A program made the translations under genes and the position numbers. The notes under the pieces are model-generated. The model was not told where the DNA came from and ran no database searches. It saw nothing but the letters and a program-made list of their open reading frames with translations. Positions 45,039 through 53,067 of a DNA stretch of 64,000 nucleotides are shown here, piece by piece (the stretch's first letter is position 1; the number at the start of each line of letters is the position of its first letter). The stretch comes from Pseudorhizobium banfieldiae. GTDB lineage: Bacteria > Pseudomonadota > Alphaproteobacteria > Rhizobiales > Rhizobiaceae. The DNA is taken from contig NZ_FO082820.1 in NCBI RefSeq assembly GCF_000967425.1, forward strand, positions 2,666,001-2,730,000. The letters are read 5' to 3'.

Positions 45039-45608
45039 TCAGAAGGCAAGCTTGCGTCCGCTCGCGACGATCATGCCGGCGGCACCGTCCAGCCAGCCGG
45101 ACTTGAGCTCCAGCGCCAGGAAGCGGTCACGATCAGAGGGGCCGGGCATGACGAGGTGCCGGGTCTTTTGGCTTGAGAAGCCGAAGCGCTCGTAATAGGC
45201 GGCATCGCCCATCAGCAGGATTGCGCCGTGGCCGCGCCGATCAGCCTCCGCGATCGCCGCCCGCATGAGGGCCCCGCCGATGCCGTGGCCTTCCTGCGTG
45301 CAGTCGACGGCGAGCGGGCCGAGCAGAAGCGCCTCGACCGGCGCGCCCTGCTGGCTGATGCCGGCTTCGATGTTCCACAGGCGCACGGTACCGATCACGT
45401 GACCGCCTTCGTCGCGGGCAACAAGGGCGAGGCCTTCGGCCGGCAATCTGCCGCGGCGGATCTTCTCCGACGATTTCCTGCGGCGCTCCGGTCCCATGAC
45501 CCGGTCGAGCAGGTTTTCACGCGCGACGACATCTGCCGGCGTTTCGCTATCGATCGTATAGGTGGTCGGCGCAAAGAATGCGCGCACAGTGTCAAGAACA
45601 GCGGCCAT
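45039..45608 (-). CDS. GNAT family N-acetyltransferase (YhbS-like)
   Basis: A 189-residue acetyltransferase with the acetyl-CoA-binding motif LAVDCTQEGHGIGGALMRAAI (about residues 97-117) preceded by strands GLALVARDEGGHVIGTVRLW, and a YYERFGFSS motif at the C-terminal side. The substrate is unknown. It is 95 bases downstream of the ornithine decarboxylase gene on the same strand; a link to polyamine acetylation is possible but only inferred from position. Confidence 0.85.
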   Translation of the reverse strand: MAAVLDTVRAFFAPTTYTIDSETPADVVARENLLDRVMGPERRRKSSEKIRRGRLPAEGLALVARDEGGHVIGTVRLWNIEAGISQQGAPVEALLLGPLAVDCTQEGHGIGGALMRAAIAEADRRGHGAILLMGDAAYYERFGFSSQKTRHLVMPGPSDRDRFLALELKSGWLDGAAGMIVASGRKLAF

Positions 45609-45703
45609 GGCGGCCTCCCGTACCCAATACCGTTATCAGCGGCGATGAAGAGGAATTGTGAGCTTGCCGCCCCGGCTGGTTACGGGGCCGGCGGTGTCAG
45701 GCC

Positions 45704-46837
45704 TTAGATGACGTAGCTCTTCAGCGGATCGAAGCCGTTGAAGGCAACCGCCGAATAGGTCGTCGTATAGGCACCGGTGCCTTCGATCAGTACCTCGTCA
45801 CCGATCGTCAGCGAGATCGGCAGCGGATACATGTTCTTCTCGTAGAGCACGTCGGCGGAATCGCAGGTCGGGCCGGCGAGCACGCAAGGCTCCATTTCGT
45901 CCGCGTCGCGCTCCGTGCGGATCGGATAGCGGATCGCCTCATCCATCGTCTCGGCGAGGCCGCCGAACTTGCCGATGTCGAGGAAGACCCAGCGATGGTT
46001 GTCGTTGTCGGACTTCTTCGACACGAGAACCACTTCCGCCTTGATCACTCCCGCATTGCCGACCATGCCGCGGCCCGGCTCGATGATCGTCTTCGGCAGG
46101 TTGTTGCCGAAGTGCGACCGCAGAGCAGCGAAGATCGCCTGGCCGTAGGCTTCCGCAGACGGGATGTCGCGGAGATACTTGGTCGGGAAGCCACCGCCCA
46201 TGTTGACCATCTGCAGGTGGATGCCCTGCTTGGCCAGCTGAGCGAAGACCCGCTTGGCATCGGCAAGCGCGGAATCCCAGGCATCGACCTTCATCATCTG
46301 CGAGCCGACGTGGAAGGATACGCCGTAGGATTCAAGGCCGAGCTGGTGCGCGTAGACGAGCACGTCGACGGCCATCTGCGGCACACAGCCGAACTTGCGC
46401 GACAGCGGCCATTCGGCACCTTCGCCATCAGTCAGCACGCGGCAGAAGACCTTCGCGCCGGGAGCGGCACGGGAAATCTTCTCGACTTCCTCGTGGCTGT
46501 CGACGGCAAAGAGACCGATGCCGAGCGCGTGTGCGCGGGCAACGTCGCGTTCCTTCTTGATCGTGTTGCCGTAGGAGATCCGGTCCGGCGTCGCACCTGC
46601 GTCGAGCGCCATCTGGATTTCCGCAACCGACGCGCAGTCGAAGCTCGAGCCGAGAGAGGCGAGCAGCTTCAGGATTTCCGGCGCCGGGTTCGCCTTGACG
46701 GCATAGTAGATCGCGCTGTCCGGCAGGGCGTGGCGGAATGCGTGGAAATTGTCGCGCACGACATCGAGGTCGACGACGAGGCAGGGGCCTTCGGGGCGTC
46801 GGGTCTTGATGAAATCGAGAATACGAGCGGTCGTCAT
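45704..46837 (-). CDS. odc: Ornithine (or lysine/ornithine) decarboxylase, alanine racemase-fold type
   Basis: A 377-residue PLP enzyme of fold type III that makes putrescine from ornithine. YYAVKANPAPEIL (about residues 41-53) carries the PLP lysine, SFHVGSQMM the phosphate region, IIEPGRGMVGNAG another PLP contact, and GPTCDSADVLYE the catalytic Cys from the partner subunit, all as in eukaryotic-type decarboxylases. The start is ATG 46837 with GAGGGACTG upstream; the frame is open to 46882. A 543-base leader with a short reading frame and alternative stems precedes it. Putrescine feeds spermidine and homospermidine synthesis. Confidence 0.92.
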   Translation of the reverse strand: MTTARILDFIKTRRPEGPCLVVDLDVVRDNFHAFRHALPDSAIYYAVKANPAPEILKLLASLGSSFDCASVAEIQMALDAGATPDRISYGNTIKKERDVARAHALGIGLFAVDSHEEVEKISRAAPGAKVFCRVLTDGEGAEWPLSRKFGCVPQMAVDVLVYAHQLGLESYGVSFHVGSQMMKVDAWDSALADAKRVFAQLAKQGIHLQMVNMGGGFPTKYLRDIPSAEAYGQAIFAALRSHFGNNLPKTIIEPGRGMVGNAGVIKAEVVLVSKKSDNDNHRWVFLDIGKFGGLAETMDEAIRYPIRTERDADEMEPCVLAGPTCDSADVLYEKNMYPLPISLTIGDEVLIEGTGAYTTTYSAVAFNGFDPLKSYVI

Positions 46838-47009
46838 CTTGCAGTCCCTCAAAATTCCAAGCTCCGGCGGACCGGAGGACAAAGGGCGGATGAGGTATGC
46901 GATCGCGCCAGCCGGTGGAGACCCCGACGCCGCTACACGCTCATACGCGCAAACAATGGATCAGCGCCCTGCCACGGGCAAAGATCCGGCTTTGTCTGCC
47001 ATGGATTGG

Positions 47010-47140
47010 AGGGATTATCCCACCGCACTTCCGGCAATGATGGTGTGCCTCTTCAGTGACCCCGGCTGATGGAAAGCCGGAAGAGAACCAGAAAGGCCCG
47101 CACCGTCGTTGCTTCAAGATGTCCTCGCATTTCCCGGTTG
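47010..47140 (-). ncRNA. Candidate speF-type attenuator leader of the decarboxylase gene
   Basis: On the minus strand a stem is formed by CTCTTC (47085-47080) and GAAGAG (47054-47049), closing an inner stem CGGCT / AGCCG with a 7-base loop. The 5' part can instead pair perfectly with a later segment: CTTCCGGC (47083-47076) with GCCGGAAG (47035-47028). The two folds exclude each other, and a 25-codon reading frame ends within the first stem. The speF RNA motif is known upstream of ornithine decarboxylase in alphaproteobacterial relatives; I identify this by position and architecture only. Confidence 0.6.
47053..47130 (-). CDS. Putative 25-residue leader peptide upstream of ornithine decarboxylase
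   Basis: An ATG at 47130 opens 25 codons (M-R-G-H-L-E at the start, R-L-S-I-S-R-G-H at the end) stopping at TGA 47053-47055. The peptide has four Arg and hydrophobic Phe/Leu/Val in the centre, and the last codons together with the stop lie inside the 3' arm of the attenuator stem. A ribosome stalled at or before the stop would therefore block one fold and favour the other. The ribosome site (CCGGGA) is weak. In E. coli the ornithine-sensing SpeFL peptide plays a similar role; I do not claim homology. Confidence 0.5.
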   Translation of the reverse strand: MRGHLEATTVRAFLVLFRLSISRGH

Positions 47141-47381
47141 GCCGGAATAGCGACTGGAGGGGTTAGTTCCAGGTACCTTACCGATGACCTCACCTTAGGG
47201 ATGAATCCCAGTTCGAGGGTCGGCGGACACCCACAGGCACGTGCGACTTTGGGCAGCACGGGAGATAAGAATATTCGCCTTCACAATCAAGAGATTTTTT
47301 CGGCTGTTTATCTATTTTTCACATTGCCGCCGGGAACCTGAATTCCCAACTAGGCGTGGGGCCAGAAAAGGGACGATCGTA

Positions 47382-48278
47382 TTGGACACCTTGACGCGCA
47401 TGCGCGCCTTCATCGACGTGGTGGAAGCGGAGGGCTTTTCGGCTGCCTCGCGGCGGACGGGCCGCTCGAAAGCCTTGCTTTCCAAGTATGTGAAGGAGCT
47501 GGAGGACGATCTTGGCGCCCTGCTCCTGAACCGCACGACGCGGCAGTTCTCCATGACCGAGGCCGGCCATACCTACTACCGGACGGCGGCCGACATCCTG
47601 AAGGAGATCGACAACCTCGCCGACCTGGTGCGCGAGAACAATGCGGACCTGAAAGGCCGACTCAGAGTATCGGTGCCGCGCACCTTCGTGGATGCCGAAG
47701 TCGGCCAGTCGCTGATCGACTTCGCCAAGGAGCATCCCGATGTCTCGCTGGAAATCGTCGCGGAGGATCGCTTCGTCGACCTGATCGAGGAGAGCTTCGA
47801 CCTCGCGATCCGCATCACAAAGCTTGAGGACTCCGGGCTGATCGCCCGCAAGATCGCCGATTTCCGGGTTTATGCCTGCGCGTCCGCGGATTTCGTAGCA
47901 CGGCACGGCCCGATCGACACGCCGCAGGATCTTTCGCGCATCCCCTTTCTGATCGATACCAATTCCCGCTGGCACAACAATGTCCGCTTCTCCGGCTCCG
48001 ACGGCAACACGATCTCCGTACCGGTCAGCGGCCCGGTCGAGGTGAACAGCCCGCAGGCAACCTTGCGTGCCGCGAAGGCGGGTCTGGGCGTTGCGATCAT
48101 CCCGGATTTCATCGCAAACCCCGCCATTCAGGCGGGCGATCTGGTCACGCTTCTCGATGAATATATCGCCAAGGACCGCGGAATCTACGCCGTCTATCCG
48201 CATCGCCGCTACCTGCCCGCCAAGGTGCGCAGCTTCGTCGACTACCTGGCCGTCTGGTTCCGCAGGCACCAGCGTTGA
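47382..48278 (+). CDS. LysR family transcriptional regulator
   Basis: A 298-residue regulator. The N-terminal part DTLTRMRAFIDVVEAEGFSAASRRTGRSKALLSKYVKEL-region (described from residue 2) is the helix-turn-helix; RLRVSVPRTFVDAEVGQSL starts the effector domain. The start is TTG 47382 with AAAAGGGA upstream, because LysR proteins of this type begin at DTLTRMRAF; the longer frame from 47241 is less likely. It is divergent from the decarboxylase gene across 544 bases, so regulation of odc is possible but not shown. Confidence 0.88.
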   Translation: MDTLTRMRAFIDVVEAEGFSAASRRTGRSKALLSKYVKELEDDLGALLLNRTTRQFSMTEAGHTYYRTAADILKEIDNLADLVRENNADLKGRLRVSVPRTFVDAEVGQSLIDFAKEHPDVSLEIVAEDRFVDLIEESFDLAIRITKLEDSGLIARKIADFRVYACASADFVARHGPIDTPQDLSRIPFLIDTNSRWHNNVRFSGSDGNTISVPVSGPVEVNSPQATLRAAKAGLGVAIIPDFIANPAIQAGDLVTLLDEYIAKDRGIYAVYPHRRYLPAKVRSFVDYLAVWFRRHQR

Positions 48279-48351
48279 CAGCAGGTCGAAATTCCGACCC
48301 ATTTCCTGCCCAAATACGGCAGATGTTCCAATCCGGAGACACGGTCCTCGC

Positions 48352-48993
48352 ATGAAATACCTCCTGCCTTCGGTGACTGCCTTGGCGCTGGCGCTGCCGG
48401 GAATGGCCGCCGCGCACCCTCACATCTTCGCGGAGGCGCGACTGGAGGTCGTAGCCGCCGACGATGGCAGCATCTCGGAACTGCGTCACGTATGGCGATT
48501 CGACGAGGTGTTCTCGTCGAGCGTGCTGCTCGATTTCGACCAGAACACGAACCTCAAGCTTGACGAGGCCGAACTGGCGGAGCTCGGCGAGATCATGCGG
48601 GCCTCGCTTGCGGATTTCGACTACTTCACGACAATCTCTGTGGACGGCAAGAGTGCAGCGATTGTGAAACCGGACGCGATCCATGTCTCGTTCGAGGAGA
48701 ACCAGATTCTCATCTTCTTCGCGGTCCGGCCGGAGGCGCCGCTGCCGCTGAAGGGCAAGCTCGCCTTCGGCGTCTACGATCCCTCCATGTACACGGCCAT
48801 CGATTTCCCGACCGACGAAGACCTCGTCGCGCAGGGCAAGGCGGCCGACGCATGCCAGCGGCAGGTCGTTCGCCCCGATCCCGACGAGATCATTGCCCAG
48901 AACAGCGAAACGCTGACCGAAGCCTTCTTCGAAGACCCCTCGGGTAACGATATGTCCAAGCTCTTTGCAACACGACTGGAGCTGACCTGCTGA
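48352..48993 (+). CDS. DUF1007 family exported protein, partner of NicO exporter
   Basis: A 213-residue exported protein. A signal peptide (MKYLLPSVTALALALPGMAAA) is followed directly by AHPHIFAEARLEVV, with His residues that could bind metal, and a C-terminal LFATRLELTC. The family is regularly encoded directly before nickel/cobalt exporters of the NicO type, as here, where the stop overlaps the start of the next gene by one base. It is probably a periplasmic metal-binding partner; this is inferred from context. Confidence 0.82.
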   Translation: MKYLLPSVTALALALPGMAAAHPHIFAEARLEVVAADDGSISELRHVWRFDEVFSSSVLLDFDQNTNLKLDEAELAELGEIMRASLADFDYFTTISVDGKSAAIVKPDAIHVSFEENQILIFFAVRPEAPLPLKGKLAFGVYDPSMYTAIDFPTDEDLVAQGKAADACQRQVVRPDPDEIIAQNSETLTEAFFEDPSGNDMSKLFATRLELTC

Positions 48994-50036
48994 TGCGGTC
49001 GAGACGTCTGGTTCTGCTGCTGGTGGGGCTGGCGCTGGCTGGAGCCGCGCATGCGCAGTCGCCGCTCGGCGTCGGGTCGGCTGAACCGGCCTTCAGCATC
49101 GGCGGCCCGCTCGGTGGCTTCCTCGGCTGGATCAACGACTATCAGCAGACCTTCTACCGCGCGCTCACCGGCGCCCTGAAGGCGATGCGCGACGATCCGT
49201 GGGCGCTGAGCGGGCTGGTCGGCCTCTCCTTCGCCTACGGTGTATTCCACGCAGCCGGACCGGGGCACGGCAAGGCGGTGATCTCTTCCTACATGATCGC
49301 CAACGAGGTCGAGCTTCGGCGTGGCGTGGCGATATCCTTCATCTCCTCGCTCCTTCAGGGGCTTGTGGCAGTACTCCTGGTCGGCACGGCCTTCTTCCTC
49401 CTCAGGGGCAGCGGCATCACCATGACGGCCGCAACCCGCGCCATGGAAATCGCGAGCTTCGCGCTGATTGCCGCCTTCGGCGCCTGGCTGCTGGTCCGCA
49501 AGCTGATGGTGCTTCGTGCGGCACCCGGGCCCGTTCTGGCGGGCGCAGGCAACGCAATGTCGCCCCGGCCCATGCGGCTCGGGCCCAAGCCGCCTGCCGC
49601 GTCCGCCTTCCAGGCGATCGACGTGACGGACCATTATTATCGGGGAAGCGGCGACGCCTGCGAAACCTGCGGCGTCGCCCATGCGCCGGATCCGAGCCTC
49701 CTCGGCGGGAACCGCTTCGGAGCCCGGGAAGCCTGGTCGGCCATTGTTGCCGTCGGGCTGCGTCCCTGCTCCGGCGCGATCCTGGTCATGAGCTTCTCGC
49801 TCCTGAATAGCCTCTATCTCGGCGGAATGCTCTCGGTACTGGCGATGTCGCTCGGCACCGCCATTACCGTCTCTGTCCTCGCTATCATCGCCGTGACGGC
49901 GAAGGATCTCGCCGTTCGCTTTGCCGGTCCCGGATCACGCACCGCAGGCCGGGTCGCGACCGGCTTCGAGATCGCCGGCGCGCTCTTCATCCTGCTGATC
50001 GGCCTCTCGCTGCTCGGGGCGGCACTCCAGGCCTAG
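48993..50036 (+). CDS. NicO/RcnA-like nickel-cobalt efflux permease
   Basis: A 347-residue membrane protein with six or seven helices. The signature GVFHAAGPGHGKAVISSYM (about residues 83-101) holds the conserved His and Gly residues of the NicO family, and LRPCSGAILVMSFSLL a second conserved region. A loop around residues 185-245 carries DHYYRGSGDACETCGVAHAP, with His and Cys residues suited to metal sensing. The protein also has an N-terminal signal-like segment. The ATG overlaps the DUF1007 stop (TGATG). It probably exports Ni2+ or Co2+. Confidence 0.85.
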   Translation: MRSRRLVLLLVGLALAGAAHAQSPLGVGSAEPAFSIGGPLGGFLGWINDYQQTFYRALTGALKAMRDDPWALSGLVGLSFAYGVFHAAGPGHGKAVISSYMIANEVELRRGVAISFISSLLQGLVAVLLVGTAFFLLRGSGITMTAATRAMEIASFALIAAFGAWLLVRKLMVLRAAPGPVLAGAGNAMSPRPMRLGPKPPAASAFQAIDVTDHYYRGSGDACETCGVAHAPDPSLLGGNRFGAREAWSAIVAVGLRPCSGAILVMSFSLLNSLYLGGMLSVLAMSLGTAITVSVLAIIAVTAKDLAVRFAGPGSRTAGRVATGFEIAGALFILLIGLSLLGAALQA

Positions 50037-50248
50037 ACGTCGGTCTTGCGCCGCTGATGGCGGGCTCGCAGCCAGAAGATCAGGAAGAACGAGGCGACCG
50101 CCAGCACGCCGAACGCTGCCGCGAGATAGGGCGAGAAGGTCTCCGCCAACCAGATCATGATCGGCGGCATGACGAAGAACAGCGTCATGAAGCCGACGAA
50201 GATAAGTGCCGCAGCCACTGCGGGGCTGCGTCCGCCCTCGCCGCTCAT
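50033..50248 (-). CDS. Small two-helix membrane protein
   Basis: A 71-residue protein with two hydrophobic helices (AALIFVGFMTLFFVMPPIMIW and LAAAFGVLAVASFFLIFWL) and a basic C-terminus (RARHQRRKTDV). No named family is recognised. It converges with the NicO gene, overlapping by 4 bases. Its ATG overlaps the stop of the acetyltransferase gene (50245-50248), so the two are probably translated together, with this one second. Confidence 0.65.
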   Translation of the reverse strand: MSGEGGRSPAVAAALIFVGFMTLFFVMPPIMIWLAETFSPYLAAAFGVLAVASFFLIFWLRARHQRRKTDV

Positions 50249-50937
50249 GCCGCCGCTCCCTGCGAAAGCTCCGAGCGGATATCCTCCAGGCGCCGCTTCT
50301 GGCTTCCGTCGGGCTCAAAGTTGGCCGGGGCAAGCCATGCCTCCAAAGCCTGCTTCAGCACCGGCCACTCACTGTCGATCATCGAGAACCATGCGGTATC
50401 GCGGTTGGCGCCTTTCGAGATGACATGCTGGCGGAAGACACCTTCGAAGGTGAAGCCGTAGCGGACAGCGGAGCGTTTGCTGGCCTCGTTCTCGTTGTGG
50501 CATTTCCACTCGTAGCGGCGGTAGCCGAGATCCTCGAACACGTGTCGAGCCATGAGGTAATGCGCCTCGGTGGTCAGCGGCGATCGCTGGACATCCGGGC
50601 CATGGGCCACCGAGCCGACCTCGACGACACCATTCTTCGGATCCGGCCGCATATAGCTCGCCATGCCGACGATCCGCCCGCTGATATTGTCCCGGAAGAC
50701 CAAGGTCACGAAATTACTCTGCGTGCGAGCCTTTTCGAGCCACGCACCAAAATCGTCGATCCCGGCGAAGTCATCATTGGGGAAGTAGCGGGTGAGCTGG
50801 TTGACACCCATGCCTCCCAGTCCTTCCCATAGCGGCTCAAGGTGGCGTCCGGCCTCGTAGGGCTCCAGCGTCACGAAGCGGCCCCGCAACGTGACGGGGC
50901 CGGGTGCTTCAACCTTGTAGTTCCTGAGATCACGCAT
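50245..50937 (-). CDS. GNAT family N-acetyltransferase (RimJ/RimL type)
   Basis: A 230-residue acetyltransferase of the RimL-like branch: GPVTLRGRFVTLEPYEAGRH at the N-terminus, GRIVGMASYMRPDPKNGVVE (strands beta2-beta4), and GYRRYEWKCHNENEASKRSA followed by RYGFTFEGVFRQH, the typical end of this fold. Many relatives acetylate amino groups of proteins or antibiotics; the substrate is unknown. It starts a two-gene unit with the small membrane protein. Confidence 0.88.
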   Translation of the reverse strand: MRDLRNYKVEAPGPVTLRGRFVTLEPYEAGRHLEPLWEGLGGMGVNQLTRYFPNDDFAGIDDFGAWLEKARTQSNFVTLVFRDNISGRIVGMASYMRPDPKNGVVEVGSVAHGPDVQRSPLTTEAHYLMARHVFEDLGYRRYEWKCHNENEASKRSAVRYGFTFEGVFRQHVISKGANRDTAWFSMIDSEWPVLKQALEAWLAPANFEPDGSQKRRLEDIRSELSQGAAA

Positions 50938-51005
50938 GGTCTGCCTCTTGTCCGGGTCGAGGCTTAGGCCAGCTGCCGGACAAAGGCAACCGGCCGAAGG
51001 GGAAC

Positions 51006-51707
51006 CTAGGCCTGAACCTTGGCGGCCGAGACTGTGGCGTCGATGTGGTCGAGCAGCGCATCCGGCAGGCCGAGGCGACCCGCGAGGAGGTCGAGATAGC
51101 CGCGTTCGGCGCGCGTATCCGGATCGATGGTGAGCCGGGTGGCGGTGTAGAGCTCCACCTTCTGCTCCTCGGTGCGAGCTGAGGCGACGAGATCGTCTAT
51201 ATCGACGGGATTGGCGAGCTCGTTGGCGATGAAGGCTTCAGCCTCGGATCCGAGGTCGACCGCATGCACCTTGTCCATGATGTTCGCCCGCTCCGCGGCA
51301 TCGATGTGGCCGTCGGCCTTGGCGGCGGCGATCATCGCGCGGATCAGGGTCAGGGCAAAGTCATTGCTGAGCGCGGAGGACTGCGGGTTGAAGGGCGAAT
51401 CCACCGGCGGCGGCAGGATCTCAGGTTCCTTATGCGTCACCGTCTGGGGCGATTGGCCGGACTGGTAGTTCTTGTAGGCCATGTAGCCGAGACCCGCGAT
51501 CGCCGCGAGCCCGCCCACGGTGGCGACATTGCCGGCGAGCTTTCGCCCCGTCTTGGTGCCGAGCAGCGCCGCAGCAATACCCGCCGTCTTCCAGGGGTTG
51601 TTCTTCGCGATGTCGCCGAACTGGCCGGCCCGGCCGAGTATATCCCCCGACTTGCCGCCCATCTGCGGCCCGAGGAACTGGTCAAGAAGCTTCTTGGCGT
51701 CGAACAT
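51006..51707 (-). CDS. TerB/DUF533-like protein with one membrane segment
   Basis: A 233-residue protein. The N-terminus MFDAKKLLDQFLG is followed by a glycine-rich region and one hydrophobic helix (VATVGGLAAIAGLGYMAYKN, about residues 60-79). The C-terminal half from about residue 105 is a helical TerB-like domain: ALTLIRAMIAAAKADGHIDA followed by AERANI, with the acidic motif that binds metal in tellurite-resistance TerB. YebE-like inner-membrane proteins have this layout. The role is unknown. ATG 51707 follows GGGAG. Confidence 0.8.
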   Translation of the reverse strand: MFDAKKLLDQFLGPQMGGKSGDILGRAGQFGDIAKNNPWKTAGIAAALLGTKTGRKLAGNVATVGGLAAIAGLGYMAYKNYQSGQSPQTVTHKEPEILPPPVDSPFNPQSSALSNDFALTLIRAMIAAAKADGHIDAAERANIMDKVHAVDLGSEAEAFIANELANPVDIDDLVASARTEEQKVELYTATRLTIDPDTRAERGYLDLLAGRLGLPDALLDHIDATVSAAKVQA

Positions 51708-51781
51708 CGTGATCTCCCTGTTGATGATGACAGGGAGATAGGGTGGCAAGGGCCGAATTACAAAAGCGGCAACGGAAGAAG

Positions 51782-52420
51782 TTATGCCTTGATCGCCGCG
51801 GCTTCGCTGGCGAGCCTCGTGATGCCCGCCCAGTCGCCGGCGGCAACCAGTTCCTTGGGCGCAACCCAGGAGCCGCCGACACAGACGACGTTCGGCAGCG
51901 ACAGGTAATCCTTCGCATTCTTCAGCGAGATGCCGCCGGTCGGGCAGAACAGCGTGCCGGCAAGCGGCGACGAGAGCGCCTTGAGGTAGGCAGCGCCGCC
52001 CGCCTGTTCGGCCGGAAAGAACTTCATCACCTCCACGCCTTCCTCGCGCAGCGCCATGACCTCGCTCGGCGTCGCCGCACCCGGCAGGATCGGCACGTCG
52101 GAAGCCTTGGCAGCATCGAGGATGCCAAGGGTCACGCCCGGGCTGACGATGAAGGTGGAGCCGGCGGCAACGGCTGCGTCCCAGTCCCTGGCGCTGAGAA
52201 TGGTGCCCGCGCCGACATTCGCACCTTCCACCTCGGCAGCAACGGCACGGATTGCATCGAGTGCGGCCGGCGTACGCATGGTGATCTCGATCGCCTTCAA
52301 TCCGCCCGCAACGAGCGCCCGCGCAAGCGGTACCGCCGACTTTGCGTCATCGACGATCAGCACCGGAACCACCGGCTGGGCCTTCAGGATCGCGAGGAGT
52401 TTTTCGGTCTTGGCGGTCAT
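51782..52420 (-). CDS. eda: 2-keto-3-deoxy-6-phosphogluconate aldolase
   Basis: A 212-residue class I aldolase of the Entner-Doudoroff pathway, cleaving KDPG to pyruvate and glyceraldehyde-3-phosphate. GLKAIEITMRTP holds the catalytic Glu (about residue 46), GVEVMKFFPAEQAGG the Schiff-base Lys (about residue 133) and FCPTGGISLKNAKDYL the phosphate site. All are intact. The pathway is the main sugar route in rhizobia. A palindrome lies directly upstream of its ribosome site. The frame is open further upstream, but ATG 52420 has GGAAG and gives the correct N-terminus. Confidence 0.94.
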   Translation of the reverse strand: MTAKTEKLLAILKAQPVVPVLIVDDAKSAVPLARALVAGGLKAIEITMRTPAALDAIRAVAAEVEGANVGAGTILSARDWDAAVAAGSTFIVSPGVTLGILDAAKASDVPILPGAATPSEVMALREEGVEVMKFFPAEQAGGAAYLKALSSPLAGTLFCPTGGISLKNAKDYLSLPNVVCVGGSWVAPKELVAAGDWAGITRLASEAAAIKA

Positions 52421-52432
52421 CGGCGCTTCCGT

Positions 52433-52446
52433 TTCAAACGATTGAA
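52433..52446 (-). promoter_or_regulatory. Palindrome abutting the eda ribosome-binding site
   Basis: TTCAATCGTTTGAA (minus strand) is a near-perfect palindrome of five-base arms around a 4-base centre, 13 bases before the eda ATG and directly upstream of GGAAG. A protein bound here would block transcription or translation start. The regulator is unknown; it is not the HexR consensus known to me. Confidence 0.4.
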
Positions 52447-52572
52447 CTGATCCGCTCCGATTATCCCCCTCCCCCCGACTTGTCGAGGAAAAATAAACCT
52501 TCCGCCGCTGTGAAGGTTTGCCAAATGGCGGTTTTGCCATAGGTTTCAGCAAGACCGGGAACGGGGATGCGC

Positions 52573-53067
52573 ATGGCCAAGGAAATCGAGCGGAAGTTTC
52601 TGGTGAAGGACGACGGGTGGCGCGCAGAAGCGGTCTCGGCTTCCACCTTCATCCAGGCCTATGTCGCCACGCAGGAGGATCGATCGCTGCGCGTGCGGCT
52701 GATCGACGACAAGCGCGCCACCCTTACCATCAAGATCGGCCGGCAGCTCATCAGCCGCGACGAATTTGAATACGACATCCCCGTCGAGGATGCCCGCGAA
52801 CTGATCGGCAGCGCCCTCGGCATCGTGCTGGAGAAGACGCGCCATGAGGTGGAGCACGAAGGCTTCACCTGGGAAGTGGACGTCTATGCCGGGGCCTATG
52901 AAGGCCTGGTCGTGGCCGAGGTGGAGATGGAACATGAAGACCAGCAGCCCCCCTTGCCGTCCTGGGTCGGGCAGGAGGTAACGGGGGACCGCCGGTTCTC
53001 CAATCTGGTGATGGCGACCGAGGACCTGAGCGGGGAGCTTTGCGGTGGCGTTTCGCATTCGGCCTGA
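52573..53067 (+). CDS. CYTH domain protein (class IV adenylate cyclase/triphosphatase fold)
   Basis: A 164-residue triphosphate tunnel enzyme. EIERKFLV (residues 4-11) is the defining ExExK motif; further charged strands (LRVRLIDDKRATLTIKIG, EVDVYAGAYEGLVVAEVEME) line the tunnel. Most relatives hydrolyse tripolyphosphate with Mg2+ or Mn2+. ATG 52573 is spaced properly from GGGG, unlike ATG 52567. It overlaps the CHAD gene by 23 bases, while in many bacteria the two domains are fused in one protein. Confidence 0.88.
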   Translation: MAKEIERKFLVKDDGWRAEAVSASTFIQAYVATQEDRSLRVRLIDDKRATLTIKIGRQLISRDEFEYDIPVEDARELIGSALGIVLEKTRHEVEHEGFTWEVDVYAGAYEGLVVAEVEMEHEDQQPPLPSWVGQEVTGDRRFSNLVMATEDLSGELCGGVSHSA

